From Solanum dulcamara (lineage: Eukaryota; Streptophyta; Magnoliopsida; Solanales; Solanaceae): 64,000 bases of DNA. Made by a program: the position numbers and the translations under genes. Below the pieces are notes generated by a model. That model saw only the letters and a program-made list of their open reading frames with translations, had not been told where the DNA came from and did no database searches. The stretch is taken from contig NC_077242.1 of the NCBI RefSeq assembly GCF_947179165.1, positions 56,414,097-56,478,096 on the forward strand, given 5' to 3'. Every line of letters begins with the position of its first letter. The stretch's first letter is position 1. Shown here one piece after another: positions 22,846 to 36,327 of this stretch.

Positions 22846-25614
22846 TATCATGACCCAAACTAGGGCCAAGTCATGATACAATAACAGGTGTGTAAGGGAC
22901 ACCAACCAATCCATCTTAGCATACATTGCATACATAAGGTAAAGAGACAGTAGAATAAGTGAAAGTAAAAGCTTAAGGGGATGGGTCTAAGGGATAAAAA
23001 TACTCAAATCGACATCCGAATGTACTACCTCAAACATTGTCTAAACATGCCTCTAGTCTAGTATTTGATGGGGGCTTAGTACAAGCTCCTAGATCACCCG
23101 TGTCAAGTAAAGAAAATTCAAGTAAATAATGAGAATGAAAGTCATGTCCTCGATAGAATGAGGACTCACCAACTCCTTGTTATCAAAAGCAACTCTATCC
23201 ATGAAGAGGAGGTCGTGAGTGTTGTCCATCCCTACATTATGAGATAATGTAGGCAAAATATGCGTTAGACGGTACTAAGTATGTGAGATATGCATGAACA
23301 AGTAAAGGAACATGAACAATATGCCATAAGATGCATGACCAATCATAATGAACATGAGTAAGGCTTAAAAGCATTTGAAATCATATGAAAACTCATGGTC
23401 AATGCATATCATAAAACTTCATCATAAAACTCATAGCTTAACTTCAACTATATGGGATAAGACTTAACCGACATCTTAAGACCATGCGAGCTATAATATG
23501 AAATCCGATGGAACCCTCATCGAGAAGGGGGAGGCTACCTTGCCAGGGTATACTCCATCATGGTACTCAACTCAACTCAATTGTGCTATATGTGGATCCA
23601 CTTGCTAGGCCATGAAGGGAACCTACGCGGGCAACATATTTTGAGACTTTAGGTTGTTACTAGGATTTCCTTGGGTAACTAACTGCGTTACCAGATCGAG
23701 TCCCACCTAGAATCCCTAGGTTCTTAGTCAATATCCCAACAGAAACTCATAAAGACATGATCATAACATAATAGGGAAAGATGATAACTACCTATCAATC
23801 CATCTTTATAAAGCATATTTAGGAGTACCTCATTAAATTTAGTGATTCGTAAGAATCCATAACTTTGGTGAGAATTCTTCTTATATCCATGCTTAACATG
23901 ATTGTGTGAGAATTGGACTTATCACACCATGATAACTTCTTTGATCATAACTTGATCATCATCATAACTTCATCCTTAAAATCATAGTCTCAAATTTAAA
24001 TCATGAAAACTTTACTTGAAAATCATTGAACTCATAATCAACTCATGAAAATCATCTTTAACTTCATAATCATAACTTGAAAATAGCTTTATGATGGGCA
24101 TTCTTAATTCAACTTAAAATTATGTAATTCATGTAGACACATTCTTAGAATAATCATTGATAACAATTCAAAACGAAATTAAAACAGCCCAATGTAATTC
24201 ATTAAAACTAGGGTTCATAATCAACTAACTTCATGGGTGAAAGGAACCCATGAATCGATCCCCACATACCTTTGTGAAATCATCTTAGAATTGAAGAAGA
24301 ATATGATTGTTGGAAAGCCCTATCAAATCATTCTCATACTATATAGTTTATCATTGGAAATCATAGTATAATACATAGACTTTATGGAATCATCTTAAAA
24401 TCATGTAATTAAATGGAAGTCATGCTTAATCCTATAGGAAAATATCAGTTGAATCATAATCGAAAGGACTCATTAAGGAATTTATGAACCCTATATAACT
24501 TTATAGAGAAATTACTTATAAATCATCAAAACTCATGCAATTTAATAATAATTCATACTCAATTGAGTAAATAAATAATAATTAAATCTTAATTCATACA
24601 ATTAAAAAAGAATTAAATGAGACCCATAATGATATCATGAACCCTTGGAAGCATTGTAGAGAATTCATAAGAAAATCACCAATTTCATGCAATTATCATC
24701 AACTCATATTGAAATAAATTTGTAATCATAGAATAAATCATAATTCATGCAATTGAAAAAATTGAGAAGACCCATAAATATACTTGCTTGAATTGGGTGT
24801 AAAATTAGAGATTTCTTTGGCCTCCATGGGTGGAAGGAACCCATGGATGAATACCCACATTCCTTGATGAAGTTCAAAGCCATAGATTGTAAGTTGAATT
24901 AGAAGACTTGAACTTGGAGATCTTTGAACCCTAGTCTTGACTTGAAGGAACCTTGAGAGAGAATTTCTTAAGAACTTAAGGGTTTTTGAGAGAGTTTCTT
25001 GAAATTAGTATGTTTAGATTCATTATTATGAGAGGAAAACTAGTTAGTTGAATGATATTTTCCTTTAAAACACTCAAAAATAACTTAGAATAGAGTTAAA
25101 AAGACTTGGAAATGACTAAGATAACCCTGGAAGGTGTACAAAACATGTCTGAAAAATTTAGTAGCAAACCCTTCATGGATGGCTTTACCATCTGTCAAAA
25201 CTTCTACTAGTCGTACAACCTATCCGTATGAATTTCACTGTCTGATAGGACTTCACTAAAATGGGCATAACTTTTTACTCTGAACTCAGATTGATGCAAA
25301 CTGGCGGCGTTGGAAAGAAAACTCAAATATAGTTTATTGGATAGATAATGGGCCACCTAATTATTTATATTCTAGGAGATATGCTTGTTTGAAGTTGACC
25401 CAAGTAAAATATTATATCAAAACTCAATCGGTAGAGAAGCTTTCAATTCAACTTTGTGCTAGAGGATTCTTGTGACCATAAAACATCTCTAAATCTATTC
25501 TCAAACTAAAGAATTGACCTTAACACCTATGTACAATGAAGAATAACCCGAAAAGACCCTAAACGCATATGAAGAATGGTTCGGATTTTATCTTAAATTT
25601 TTTTGGGTGTTACA
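22846..25614 (-). mobile_element. Solo LTR D, with perfect CAAAT duplication
   Basis: A 2769-bp LTR from TATCATGACCC (first G changed) to ...GGGTGTTACA. CAAAT at 22841-22845 and again at 25615-25619 forms a perfect 5-bp target duplication. On each side the A LTR continues without loss (the partner reads ACACATACAAATATGCAAGAATG near 497). The content resembles the C LTR (for example CATTATGAGATAATGTAGGC near 23236). No interior or second LTR is present. Confidence 0.85.
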
Positions 25615-25658
25615 CAAATATGCAAGAATGCTCATGCACAATCAATAATCGGCTATCA

Positions 25659-26020
25659 ATCACATTCGCTGGCAATGACCTCGACCTCAATCACACTTTC
25701 ACCAGAAATGACTTCAGCATCACACACTCACTGATAATGACCTCATCATCAAACTCTTGCTGATAATGACCTCGACATTACATACTCACCAGAAATGACC
25801 TCGACATCATACACTTATTGATAATGACATCAGCATCACACACTCGCCGATAGTGACCTCGACAACACACTTTTACCGGCAATGACCTCGGCATCCCACA
25901 CTTGTTGAAAATAATCTCGATATCACACACTCGCTAGCAATGACCTCAGCATCACACACTTGTCTGAAATGACTTCGACATCACACTTTTATCGGCAATG
26001 ACCTCGACATCATATCAAGT
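25659..26020. repeat. 30-bp minisatellite inside the 5' LTR of A
   Basis: About 12 degenerate units of the same AATGACCTCGACATCACACA-type repeat as at 550-1105. The shorter length here shows that the array changed size after the two LTRs became independent. Confidence 0.85.
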
Positions 26021-27651
26021 TCGTCTCATTATAGTGTTTAAGAATAATAATGAAAATTGGCATATTCACAAAATAATAAGTAAATGACAAGATCAAGAAG
26101 TTCACAATCAGAATGAATCTATCAAAGTATTTTATCAATTACACATCAATAGCAAGAACAAGGCATATCTCACTTTTCAATCAAAATATTAGCAATAAAT
26201 TGTTCTTTTGCTAACCCCATTCATTAATTAAGGTTAATTCGTGTGATAAAATAACCCATCACCTCATTTTCATTACTCCCAACAGGTATAAGAAAGAGAA
26301 TTTGAGAATTCTACAAAATTTATGGAGTTTTACAAGTTCGCTTCCCTTAACCAAAACATCATCAATCCAAAACTTGAACCTTTCCCTTCCAAATAGTGGT
26401 AAATCACCACAATCTAATAAAATAATGACTTACAATAAGATTCTGAAACTAACAACACCAATTTCACAAAATTCAGGCAAAATGGTCAAAACGACTCAGA
26501 AACCAAATTTTGGAAATGAGGTTCAAATCTGAAAATTTTTACATAAAAATATTTCTCAAAGTATTTGAAATTCATTAGTGAAAACCATTTGAAAAATGGA
26601 GTTGTATTCAAATCAATCACCATTTTAGTAAACTCAAGTTCTTAAGAAACCCCCATATTTTTGCAATCAAAATCAAGATATAATTAATGGTAATGAGGAT
26701 TATAGGTAAAAATCACTTACCCGATCGAAGCTTCTTGAAAAAACCCTTTGAAAATTGTCTATCCCGAGCTCCTACAATTCAAAATGGTGAAAAATGGGTA
26801 TTTCCCAACCTTTGGAATATTTTCATTAACTAACAAAGAAATCCATTCCACGAACGTAGATACAGTGCTGCAAACGCGAAGCCCAAACATGTCAGACCTT
26901 CGCGAACGCAGCGGCTAGGCCACCAATGCAAAGGTTACCCCCTGCCTTCCACGAACGCAACTAAAACCTCACGATCGTGTGGAAGGGGACTTAGACATCA
27001 GATCACAATAAAAACACTAAAGCGGAAAGTTCACCAAATGGACCCTTGGGATTCGTTTGGAATCCCATGCACACAAACCAAATATGCTATCCTAATAAAT
27101 TTAATGTTCCGGACTCAATGGAACCATCGAAATTCAAATTCAACATCTTCTTGACCCATAATACATTTAGTCACAACTAAATTAACTTAATCCTTAAAAA
27201 TATCAAATCAATCTCGGGACCTCTGAAACATCAATAAAGACCTCACCTAGACCTATAATCATCTCTCAGATCTAATGAAATCGTTGACAATCTTTTTTGA
27301 GTGTCCAAACTTCGGATGTTAACCAAAGCTAACTCAAAACCTAAAATCTCAACAATTTCCAACCTAGGGCCTCAATTTCATGATACAACTTCAAATCTGA
27401 AACTGTTAACTCTCTTGGACCAATTTTCATACTCCAGAGCTGATGGAACTGACGAAATTCTATTCTGACACTCAAAATTCCAAAAAACTTAAGCCTTTTA
27501 AAACTCAAAACTTTCCAAGAATCACAACTTTTCCAAGGGTTTCCAAAACCAACTTCATAAATGGATCAAATACGACTTGGAGCAATAATCGAGAGGGGTA
27601 AAATGATAAGTTCCAACAAAAAATTCAAAGGTGACCAATCATATTATTTCA

Positions 27652-28376
27652 TAATCTTAATTCAATAATGTGTTAGATTCATCAATAATGTGGCAGATAC
27701 ATCAATAATGTGCCAAATACATGCATAAATATCCAATAATGTGTAAATCTCTAATACATGCATATATTTATTTAGATACATATAATCTTAATTAGATACA
27801 GTGATAAAAATTAGATACATATAATTTTTGACTCAATAATGTGTCAAATATATCAATAATGTGCTAGATACATCAATAATTCCAGCCCAATCCAAAGGTC
27901 TATTTTTCATCTTCTTCTTTGTAAAGGCTTATCACAATTATTGCATAAACCCTCCTTCCATTTTCAACAAATTACATACTACCTTTCTCTTTTTTTCGGC
28001 AAAGTTGTTGCATTTTTGGATTCTCAAATGTGAGCGGATGAAAATATCGAGAATCACAGTGATGATTTTCATGCTATTTTAGAGCAACAATAAACAAACT
28101 TTCTTCTCATTTGGAATCACTAGCCATGAATGAAAACTAAGAAAACTCTAAATCAATGGAATTTTACCTTAACTTTAAAAAATTACAAGACAAAATAAAT
28201 TGAAATCTATCATAGATACATGAATTTGAATAATGGTTAAATAGACACAAACTTCAAATTATTGTGTTGTTGTTTCAGATTTCAATTCTAAGCATTTAAT
28301 GGTGGAAATCATGGTGGAGAGAATGAAGGAAGAGAAAAATAGTGATGGAGATTGTGTGTGTGTGTGAGAGAGTTGA
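27652..28376. other. DNA between elements A and F; CATCAATAATGTG repeats
   Basis: About 725 bp of AT-rich DNA with several copies of ATACATCAATAATGTG (27670-27890), a T-rich tract and a short (GT)n run ending in GAGAGAGTTGA at 28376. No coding region is recognised. GTTGA at 28372-28376 is the left target copy for solo LTR F. The GATACAT richness recalls 46200-47250, and both may derive from one transposon family. Confidence 0.5.
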
Positions 28377-29373
28377 TGTCACGACCCGATCCCGTAGGCC
28401 GTGACTGGTGCCCAAATTGGATACTCATATACACATCTATTATATATAATCGATCAACACTCACATGACATGCAATTTATATGGACAGAGCTTCGTCTCA
28501 AAATTGTCATATATACATATACCGAAATCACCTGTCTCCTGGGGAGTCAAAATTTTCAAAGATAGGATAGTATAATACGTAAGCCGACAAGGTTGTCACT
28601 ATATGTAGGAATGTCCCACTATATATATACATAAATGCGAGCCGACAAGGCTTCCACAACACAACACATTCCAAAATAAATATTTACATACGCAAGCCGA
28701 CGAGGCTGACGCTATGAATGAAAACGTCCCAAAACATAAGCCGTACTGGTGCAATCGGACAACATCTATATACAACCCAAACGTGTGTCTACAAACCTCT
28801 AAGAGAATTAACAACAGTATATGATGGGACAAGGCCCCGCCGTACCCCTAAATACATAAATATATATATATTATAAGGATTGGTACCAAAAGTCTAGGCT
28901 TTGAGACAATGGAGCACTTCAAAATCGCTAAGTAGAAATCCTAAGATGGTGGATCTCCAAAACGAGTATCTGTACCTGCGGGCATGAAACGTAGCCCCCC
29001 CAAAGAAAGGGGGTCAGTACGACATATGTATTAAGTATATAAGCATAAAATACAGTAAGAAAAATCATAACTAAAGTAGAGGTTTCAAGAGACAAGTATG
29101 ATACTCAAAAAGTCACTTTACCTTTGTCTTATGAAATAAAGTCATGCATGCTTATATCATATATCATATCCAGTCCTTTATGGACTCGGTGAATCTGTTG
29201 TATACATATATATCATATTCATCCCATTATAGGCTCGGCGCCATCATCATATCATCATGTCATCATATCATATCATCATATGTATATATATATGCCATAC
29301 TCGTCCCTTTAGTGAGGGACTCGGTGAATAATGCACTGAAATTGTACATAAATACATACTCGACCTAGGACTC

Positions 29374-32090
29374 TGTCACGACCCAAACCCATAGGCTGCG
29401 ACTGAGGTCCGACCTAGACCCCCCCCCCCCCCCCCCCCCCCCGTATACCTAACTATCAGTTGTGGTCAAATTGAACTGTAAATAAAATAATATCATGTAA
29501 CAGAGCCCCATTAGGCGATAACATTTTCATAAACCTGTAGCCCTTTTTATTTGTGTCGTAACATGAAAAGGCATGCAAGACGACAAGGCTGCCATAACAT
29601 AATAACATATACCATACATCATGTAGACCCAGCTAAATCAAACTGATATACACAACCCACATATACATGTCTGCAGACCTCTAGAATATTAACGACAACA
29701 TATGGCGGGACAGGGCCCCCGTCGTACCCCTGAATAGACAAAATAATTTTATACATCAGTGGTCAATATCAAAAACTAAGCTCCGACACAATGAAGCCTC
29801 TTCCAACTGAGCTGCATAGAATCCTAAGCTGACGGACTCCCAAAACCTGTACCTATACCTGCGGGCATGAAACGCAGCCTCTCGAGAAAAGGGGGTCAGT
29901 ACGATATATGTACTGAGTATGTAAAACGTAACATCATACAACTGAAGGTATATCTAAAATAAAGAAGCAAGGGAACAAATTATCAAATTAGAAGCCTGTA
30001 CCTGTACCTGTACAACTAAGACATGCCAGAAAAGAAAGAGAGTAAACTCTATATAGTCCGTACTTTCCTTTAGGTGGTCATTATATACATATCTCATACC
30101 CGGCCCATCTTGGGGCTCAGTGAACAACTATGGAATCATAATCTCATTTTCATACCAAGTACATATCAAGAGAAAGGAAAGATAGTCTCCCATTCACTAC
30201 TCTTTAGCACGTAGAAGCCTTAACAGGCAATGCTCAATTCTTGTAGGGGTGTCAACACCTAACTGTAGTTACGGATTATGAGGTGTACCTGGAGTTCTAG
30301 GAATGGAATTATCCCCACATTCCATATACAATGCACTTAAGGCTAAGACTTGCCAAAAGGAAAGAAAGATAGTTGTGCGTACTTATACCAAAATATGCCA
30401 AGAGAAAGCTTTACATACCTCATATGAGTCACTCTTTGTCATGTTCACCTCGTCGTCCTTTGAACCTATTCAACATGGAAGTAATATGAATATCAACCAC
30501 TCTTGACTTTTCAGCACCTTCAGTTGCACCTTAGTATTCATGGAATCTATTTCCTTGTTCGTTTCCTCGACTAGTTCTTTAATTAGTTAAGGTGTTAACG
30601 AAAATTGGGCAACATCTCCCCTATAACATGCCCTATGCAAATTTGCAATTAGATCCCTAAACACTACATCCAACCAAAAAAATAACTTGCAGCATATGTT
30701 TAAGCAGTTCACCTCAACAATATACAACATAAACTCCAAATGACTCGCTCGGAATTACGATATCAAAATAGGGTGGCTAGCCTTTACTTTGTAACACCTT
30801 TAATTATAAGAAACAAGGGGTCGTGTGGATGAAACCAGAGTCACCCACACCCATTTTAGAACACATTTAGTCCCTGCAACAAACCACCACACACCTGCAG
30901 CAGTATACCACAAGCACAACACTTTACTTCGACGATAATTCAACTATAGCGACTCCAATTTAGTTTATTTCGAACGTCAAGTGCTTCTATGTGATTTTCA
31001 CATTTACATACACCTATAGGTCGTGTAACACACTTCATAACAACACCATAAAGTCCAAATTAAAAAGAGAAACCTTACCTTACCCGAAATTGGCTAAAAC
31101 TGCCAAATTGCAACTCAGAACTTCTCTAACCGTGCTGAAATTGAGCGGGCTATTTGTGTCACTTATTCGCTGCCCCAAATTGTGATTTTATTTTATAAAA
31201 TACCATTATATAACTTTGTGACACCTCAAATAATTAATTCACGGAACGAAACTCGGAGGCATACCTCAAAGGGGCCAAACCCGTAGCCCTCCTCTTTGCC
31301 CCTCTAGCATTTTCCTCTTGTTCTTTCACCCTCTTTTAGGTGTAAAGCTGAAGAATTACTTCCGTAGACATCGTTAGATACATATATACATCTCCATGTG
31401 GTTTAGGAAAACCGTAGATAATTAATTCACGGAGAAAAATTGAATAACTTACCTTTAATTCTTAAAACAACCATGGCTGCCTTGTTCTTTGTTCCTCATG
31501 TTTTTCCTCTTCTTTTGTTTGCTGGAGTTTCAGCTCCAAATATAATAAGAATGACTTAGTATTCATTCAAATACACATATGTACACCTCTTTAGAAGGTT
31601 CCATGTGACATCCCCCTAGGGTGCCATATGGCAGCCCCTTTGGCCAATCACATGCTGCCATGTGGCAGCGGAGTCCACCCCAAGTAGGTGAGTCACCTGC
31701 TTTCTTGTCACCTGCTTCCTTTTCACCTGCTTGCTTCAATTTTTTAATTTTGGAAACTATTTTTGCTCCCTTTCGTAGGATCTTCATCTCGTCTCATTTC
31801 AAGAGCCTATGTAATCCATGCTTCACAAGCTTGGTATAACCTCAAGTAGCTTAAGTGTATAAGACTTCTAAATTAGTGGCTTACGTAGGTAAATCAAGTA
31901 TTACGATTCCCTTCTTGGCCTCTAATTCCTTCCGGATTCCTATGACTCTCTTTCTAACCTTCTCTACTACGGGGTATCACATTCTCCCCTCTTTAGAGTC
32001 ATTTGATAGTGTCTGGACAGTGGGGATCTCCTGGCCACTTTTAAGAAGACCAGGAACACATTTCAAGGTTCAAAAGTGTGGGGTGTAACA
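29374..32090 (-). repeat. 3' LTR of element E
   Basis: A 2717-bp LTR from TGTCACGACCC to ...GGGGTGTAACA. Relative to the 5' LTR it lacks about 560-600 bp (corresponding to about 36950-37560) and has one rather than three copies of the CCCCCTAGGGTG unit. It contains a run of 24 C at 29419-29442. Confidence 0.87.
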
Positions 32091-32120
32091 TCCTTCCCCC
32101 TTTAGAACATTCGTCCCTGA
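32091..32120 (-). promoter_or_regulatory. Polypurine tract of element E
   Basis: On the minus strand, TGAATGTTCTAAAGGGGG then AAGGA directly precedes the LTR start TGTTACACCCC. This is the normal plus-strand primer position for a gypsy element. Confidence 0.75.
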
Positions 32121-33470
32121 ATGTTAAAATTTTCCTTAGAACTTTATACAGAGTATAGGGAGATTCCTTTCTATTATGATAACACACACTTCCCTCTAAA
32201 TAGTTATTATATGAGTTCCAAGAGTTGGGGCTACCTTTAGATATCAGAAATAGGTATGAATACTTGTGTTTCCTATCCTCTTTAATTTCCAGGTCATCCC
32301 TTTTCTGATTTTTGTTTTGCCATAATCCAAGATGACGACAGGCGGTTCCTCTTAGGATTCTATTTCCTGAACATCATCTATGGGACATACTCTGGGTGGC
32401 TCACCAGTATCCTTGTGAAGCATCCTTATCTGATGGACTGGGCGTATAGTTTCCAAATTAGGTAGTAAGCTCAACTTACCGGTAACTTTGTCCACCTTAT
32501 GAGCAACTTGATAAGGTCTAACGTATTTTGGGTTAAGTTGTCTTTTCTGGGTGACTCTTTTATGAACATCCAATCATCAATTTGAACTCTGAATGTCGAT
32601 GTCGAGTATCTGTATATCATTTCTGCTGACTTTAGGCTGTTAGTCAATAGCTTGCTTAGTCATGTTTGGCTTACCATCTTAGTCTTTCTAACATCGACCC
32701 CACCAATAGGGGACTTACACGCCCTGCCCCACCAGTCTTATACGGGGTCATTGGGATACTAGAGTAGTAGCCATTATGGTAGGTAAACTCAATAAGTGGT
32801 GGACGATCATCCCAAGTACTCTTAAAGCCAACCATATAAGCTCATAATATATATTCTAGCATTTGATAGTATGCTCAGTCTGTTCAGCAGCTCGAGGAAA
32901 AATGCGGTACGAAGACCTATCTGTGCTCTCGATCTCTTCTTGGACTGATCTCCAGACGTTAATCATAATTGAAGTCCCTCTATCTGAGATATTAGCAGGG
33001 GAAACCTCACGGAACCTTACTACCTCCTTGTCCTATAACTTCACCTAGTTCCAGCTGCATAGGTGGTCTTGCTTGAAAGAAAATGGGTTGATTCCTTAGC
33101 CTTCTCGCAATAACCCGTATAGCACCCTACTCCTAAAGAGTAAAGAATAGGTGCGTGATGATGTTGATAATTTGGGAATCCTTAGCCTCGTATAGAACTT
33201 TAACTGGCACTCCATTTTTTTGGGTTTTGCTTTTCAATCCTTAGAGTTGGCTGCCAGGTGGTGTCGAAATTTCCTCGCCTACTGGCCCATATAGCCTCTC
33301 TATGGTTTGCCTCTCATTAACTGGTACTATGTTGAAGAAATGTGGCATTCGAGTGCGTCGTCAGTTAGCAATTAGCAAATCCTTCTTGTCTTGCTTAAAT
33401 TCTTTTTACAATACCCTCAACATAACTTATAGTACTCCAGGAACATAATCTCATGTCGTTTCTCCGCCGC
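32121..33470 (-). pseudogene. Integrase remnant of element E
   Basis: The frame 32573-32352 (KRQLNPKYVRPYQVAHKVDK, LSLLPNLETIRPVHQIRMLHK) is the C-terminal part of a gypsy integrase, the region that follows the catalytic core. Further upstream on the minus strand come DKEVVRFREVSPANISDRGT and a mutated QTEHTI segment, matching the second catalytic Asp and QTDGQ region of the core. Frameshifts and stops make it non-functional. Most of the region is repeated in inverted orientation at 60620-61720. Confidence 0.75.
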
Positions 33471-36309
33471 TAGTTTAGATTCTTCCATCTCACATGATCA
33501 CACCTGCACTATTGCACTAAATTCCACCAGAATTTAGAAGTTAAGCGTGCTTGGGTGAGAGTAATAAGTCCTCATATCGCGTTTCGTGGTAATCCTTGCA
33601 ATAATGTGCGGGGCACCCAACTTAGCCTAAGATTTATCTTAGCATCGTCTCACCAGTCTTTATGTGTTGCCTTGCCCTTTTTTCTATTAACTTGCAACCG
33701 GTATAGGGGTATATCTTTAGTTCCTCTTCGACCATGTCCTTTTTTGGTCATTTTGGTTTAACTCCTCCTATTGTATTCACCCCTTTTTCTACGCACCCAT
33801 TCATTAGGGTTGGCTACTGAGTAGTGCTAAAGTTAGTTCATATAGTGACCTTTAGCGCCACTTGAGTTCTGTCTATCATTAGCTGGCATAGTTTTAAAGG
33901 AATTTGACATATAAGTTTTCCAATCCTATAGTAACCAACTAGTCCTGTCCATCTTATTTAAACCATTTCACAATTTTCCTTACCCCCGCTTGTAATCTTC
34001 TTGACACATTTTCGTGTCAGTCTTTACCTCTACAAGGATATGAGAAGGTTTTCAACTTAACTTGAGAGATATCTTAGCGTTGTTCCACTCGTCCCACCTT
34101 GTCGCACTTCTTTTTTTTTCCCTATTCACTCTGTGTTCTTCTCATTTTCTACCACAGGAGGCTTTCTATTCCTTTTTCTTTGATTATTTATCTATCGCAA
34201 CATCATTTGCGATTAACTCTATAGCCAACATTTTGGCTTTTGATCTAGCATGCTGTCATTATCCTTCGTAATGTCTCTTGAGTTATTCAATATCTTTTCA
34301 TGGTTACACTCTTCTATTTTTATATGCAACTGCCTTCTAGTGTTATGTTGTTCAGGGTCTCGTCACAAACTTCTTAATGCTTCTCTATGTAGCATTCTAG
34401 CTTCCATCTAATTATTGGTGGCTTCCGGACCTTTCTAATTTGGTTCGGTAAGATATTTTATTAACGTTTAGACATCCATCTCAAATATATTGCCATATCA
34501 ATTGCCTCCATCTTACCCTTGCAGTTTTCTCACTTGCTTCCCCCCTTTAGAGGGTACTTATACATTTATCCGCTTATACCTTGCTCTATGTCTCTATGCC
34601 CAGTTTCAAGTTCGTCCAGTCTCCTTCCCCAGTCTATTTGGTACTGTATCATGTCCCTGTCTTTCTGTATTTTTTTTTGCCAACCTGATTATCCATGTAC
34701 AGAACCTTGGCTAAATCACGAGGCGACAGGATCCTTCCCACATATAGTGCGACACCTCATCTATTAATCTGTACTTAAGTAATGGGACCCATGGAATAAC
34801 TCATCCAAGGCCACATTCTACTTATCTTCATCAAAAATTAATTAGTACTTGTAGTCGTTCCAATTTCAATTAGGCAGTACTAGTATTCCGACGGTAACTA
34901 TTCCAGGTTTTCTTGAAGTAGTGGCTTTGTCCCAACCTATATCTTTTGTTTCTTGGGATGAATGTAAGTTGCACCATTTATTCCCTAAGTCTTTCGTCTT
35001 TGTCTTTTAAAGGTTCCAATATTTTTGGGGCAACATTGTATACACGCGTTATTCCTTTATATCTTAAGCTCCATACCCTTATTGCGTACTCAACACAGGC
35101 TTTTAACTTAGTTAGCATCTACCAAGGGCACCTTATTAGCAGTCTCACTTTATCCCTGTATACTTGTATCACACTGTTCAATTCATACTTACATATCCCC
35201 CTTTTAGTTCGTACTCATATTCAGTTTCTGACATCTCTTTGAGGTGCTTCTGTTAGAAGTTCTTTCCCCAATTAGTCGATGGAGAACTATAAATTGTTAT
35301 CGTAAACCATTTTCCAACCATTGTTGGAAGAAACCAGAACCTCTTAAATATCACAGTACTTCCCTTTTAATACTTGACCTACTTGGTCTCCTTCTGAGTT
35401 TATCTCGAGTTATGAACCACCTATATAATTTACAATTAGGAATTGGGGGCTTGGTATTTTCAAAAAGAATGAAGCTAAACTAAGGGACATCTTACCCTTC
35501 AACCTGAACTTCTCTTTTTTTCCTACAGCACAATTACGGTTGGAGATACTGTGGTCTAAACTATACTGCTCAGACAGACTTTTGTTTCTTCGTAATAAAC
35601 TTCCCCGAGTAAAAAGGGTATCTCTTATTGACGACATGAAGAGTACCTCTTACAGCTTTAATTTGGCATAATATGGGTACTCGGTATCAATTTCCAAGAC
35701 ATGTTATAAAGCTATGTTTTATCCCCTTTTCTTGTTCTGGGAAAATTTCGGCAGAGTTTCCTCTATATTTCTTACTTATCCCAAACCTGCATGCAGAAAA
35801 TACCAACAATGCCTCATAGGGCCAGCACATATATATTTGTATCATGTCACAGCCGCACAGGGCTTTCAATATCATCTCATATTACAGCCACATATGGCTT
35901 TCAATGTCAATAATAATATAAAAATACTGGACTTACCTCGTATGTCCAACTTCAACCTGTATCTGTTGCATTTTCTCGTCTACTTTTCCCTTCAGTTTTT
36001 GACTTTACATTTCAATCACATGTCAATACCTTTCTCAACAGATATCTTCCGTGCCTTTACTTTACTTACCTGTGTGCTTCGTAACTTCCCACGTCGTCAA
36101 TTACCTCCTTCTATTAGTGTCGTCCTTCTGTTAAGATCCAAGGTTAGTATAAGGAATTATCCTATGACTCAGATCTATAGAACGATCTCAGATGTGAAAG
36201 AAAAGTAACATCTTAAATGTCTTGTAGCTTCCTATTTATAGATGTGGCGCGCAACACATTGATACACAAGATTCTACTAGACACAGTCTATAGATAATCC
36301 AAGGATGAA
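33471..36309 (-). other. Unidentified interior and 5' leader of element E
   Basis: Between integrase and the primer site I find no gag, protease or RT motif on either strand. The part nearest the 5' LTR (about 36080-36309) looks like a leader. On the minus strand it reads GACTGTGTCTAGTAGAATC and then a CTATAAATAGGAAGC stretch, as in other Solanaceae gypsy leaders. The plus strand is pyrimidine-rich, giving many short ORFs with hydrophobic, serine-rich translations that I regard as artefacts. It could be a very decayed polyprotein, a large replaced segment or foreign DNA. Confidence 0.45.
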
Positions 36310-36323
36310 CTGTTCTAATACCA
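36310..36323 (-). promoter_or_regulatory. Primer-binding site of element E
   Basis: The minus strand reads TGGTATTAGAACAG, 4 bp from the 5' LTR end ...GGGTCATGACA. It is close to the TGGTATCAGAGC site that pairs with initiator Met-tRNA. Confidence 0.75.
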
Positions 36324-36327
36324 CTTC

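Larger units (their letters stand above)
22215..27651 (-). repeat. 5' LTR of element A, interrupted by solo LTR D
   Basis: The LTR begins on the minus strand at 27651 (TGAAATAATATGATTGGTCA, a decayed TGTAATGATCCG-type start) and ends at 22215 with ...GGGTCATGATA. Without D it is about 2.66 kb. It aligns with 225-2839 in the same order, including the 30-bp minisatellite (25659-26020) and the block near 26850-27000 that is rich in GCG. The expected target copy to the right is TAATC (27652-27656); the left copy is not visible. Confidence 0.75.

Noticed and set aside
33555..35242. Series of plus-strand ORFs of 60-100 residues with hydrophobic, Ser/Phe-rich translations
   Set aside because: They come from pyrimidine-rich sequence opposite an A/G-rich retroelement strand, overlap each other in different frames and match no family.
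35714..36208. Longest ORF of the window (164 residues, plus strand)
   Set aside because: It is antisense to the leader and LTR-proximal part of element E, with no domain or conserved motif; the length is explained by composition.
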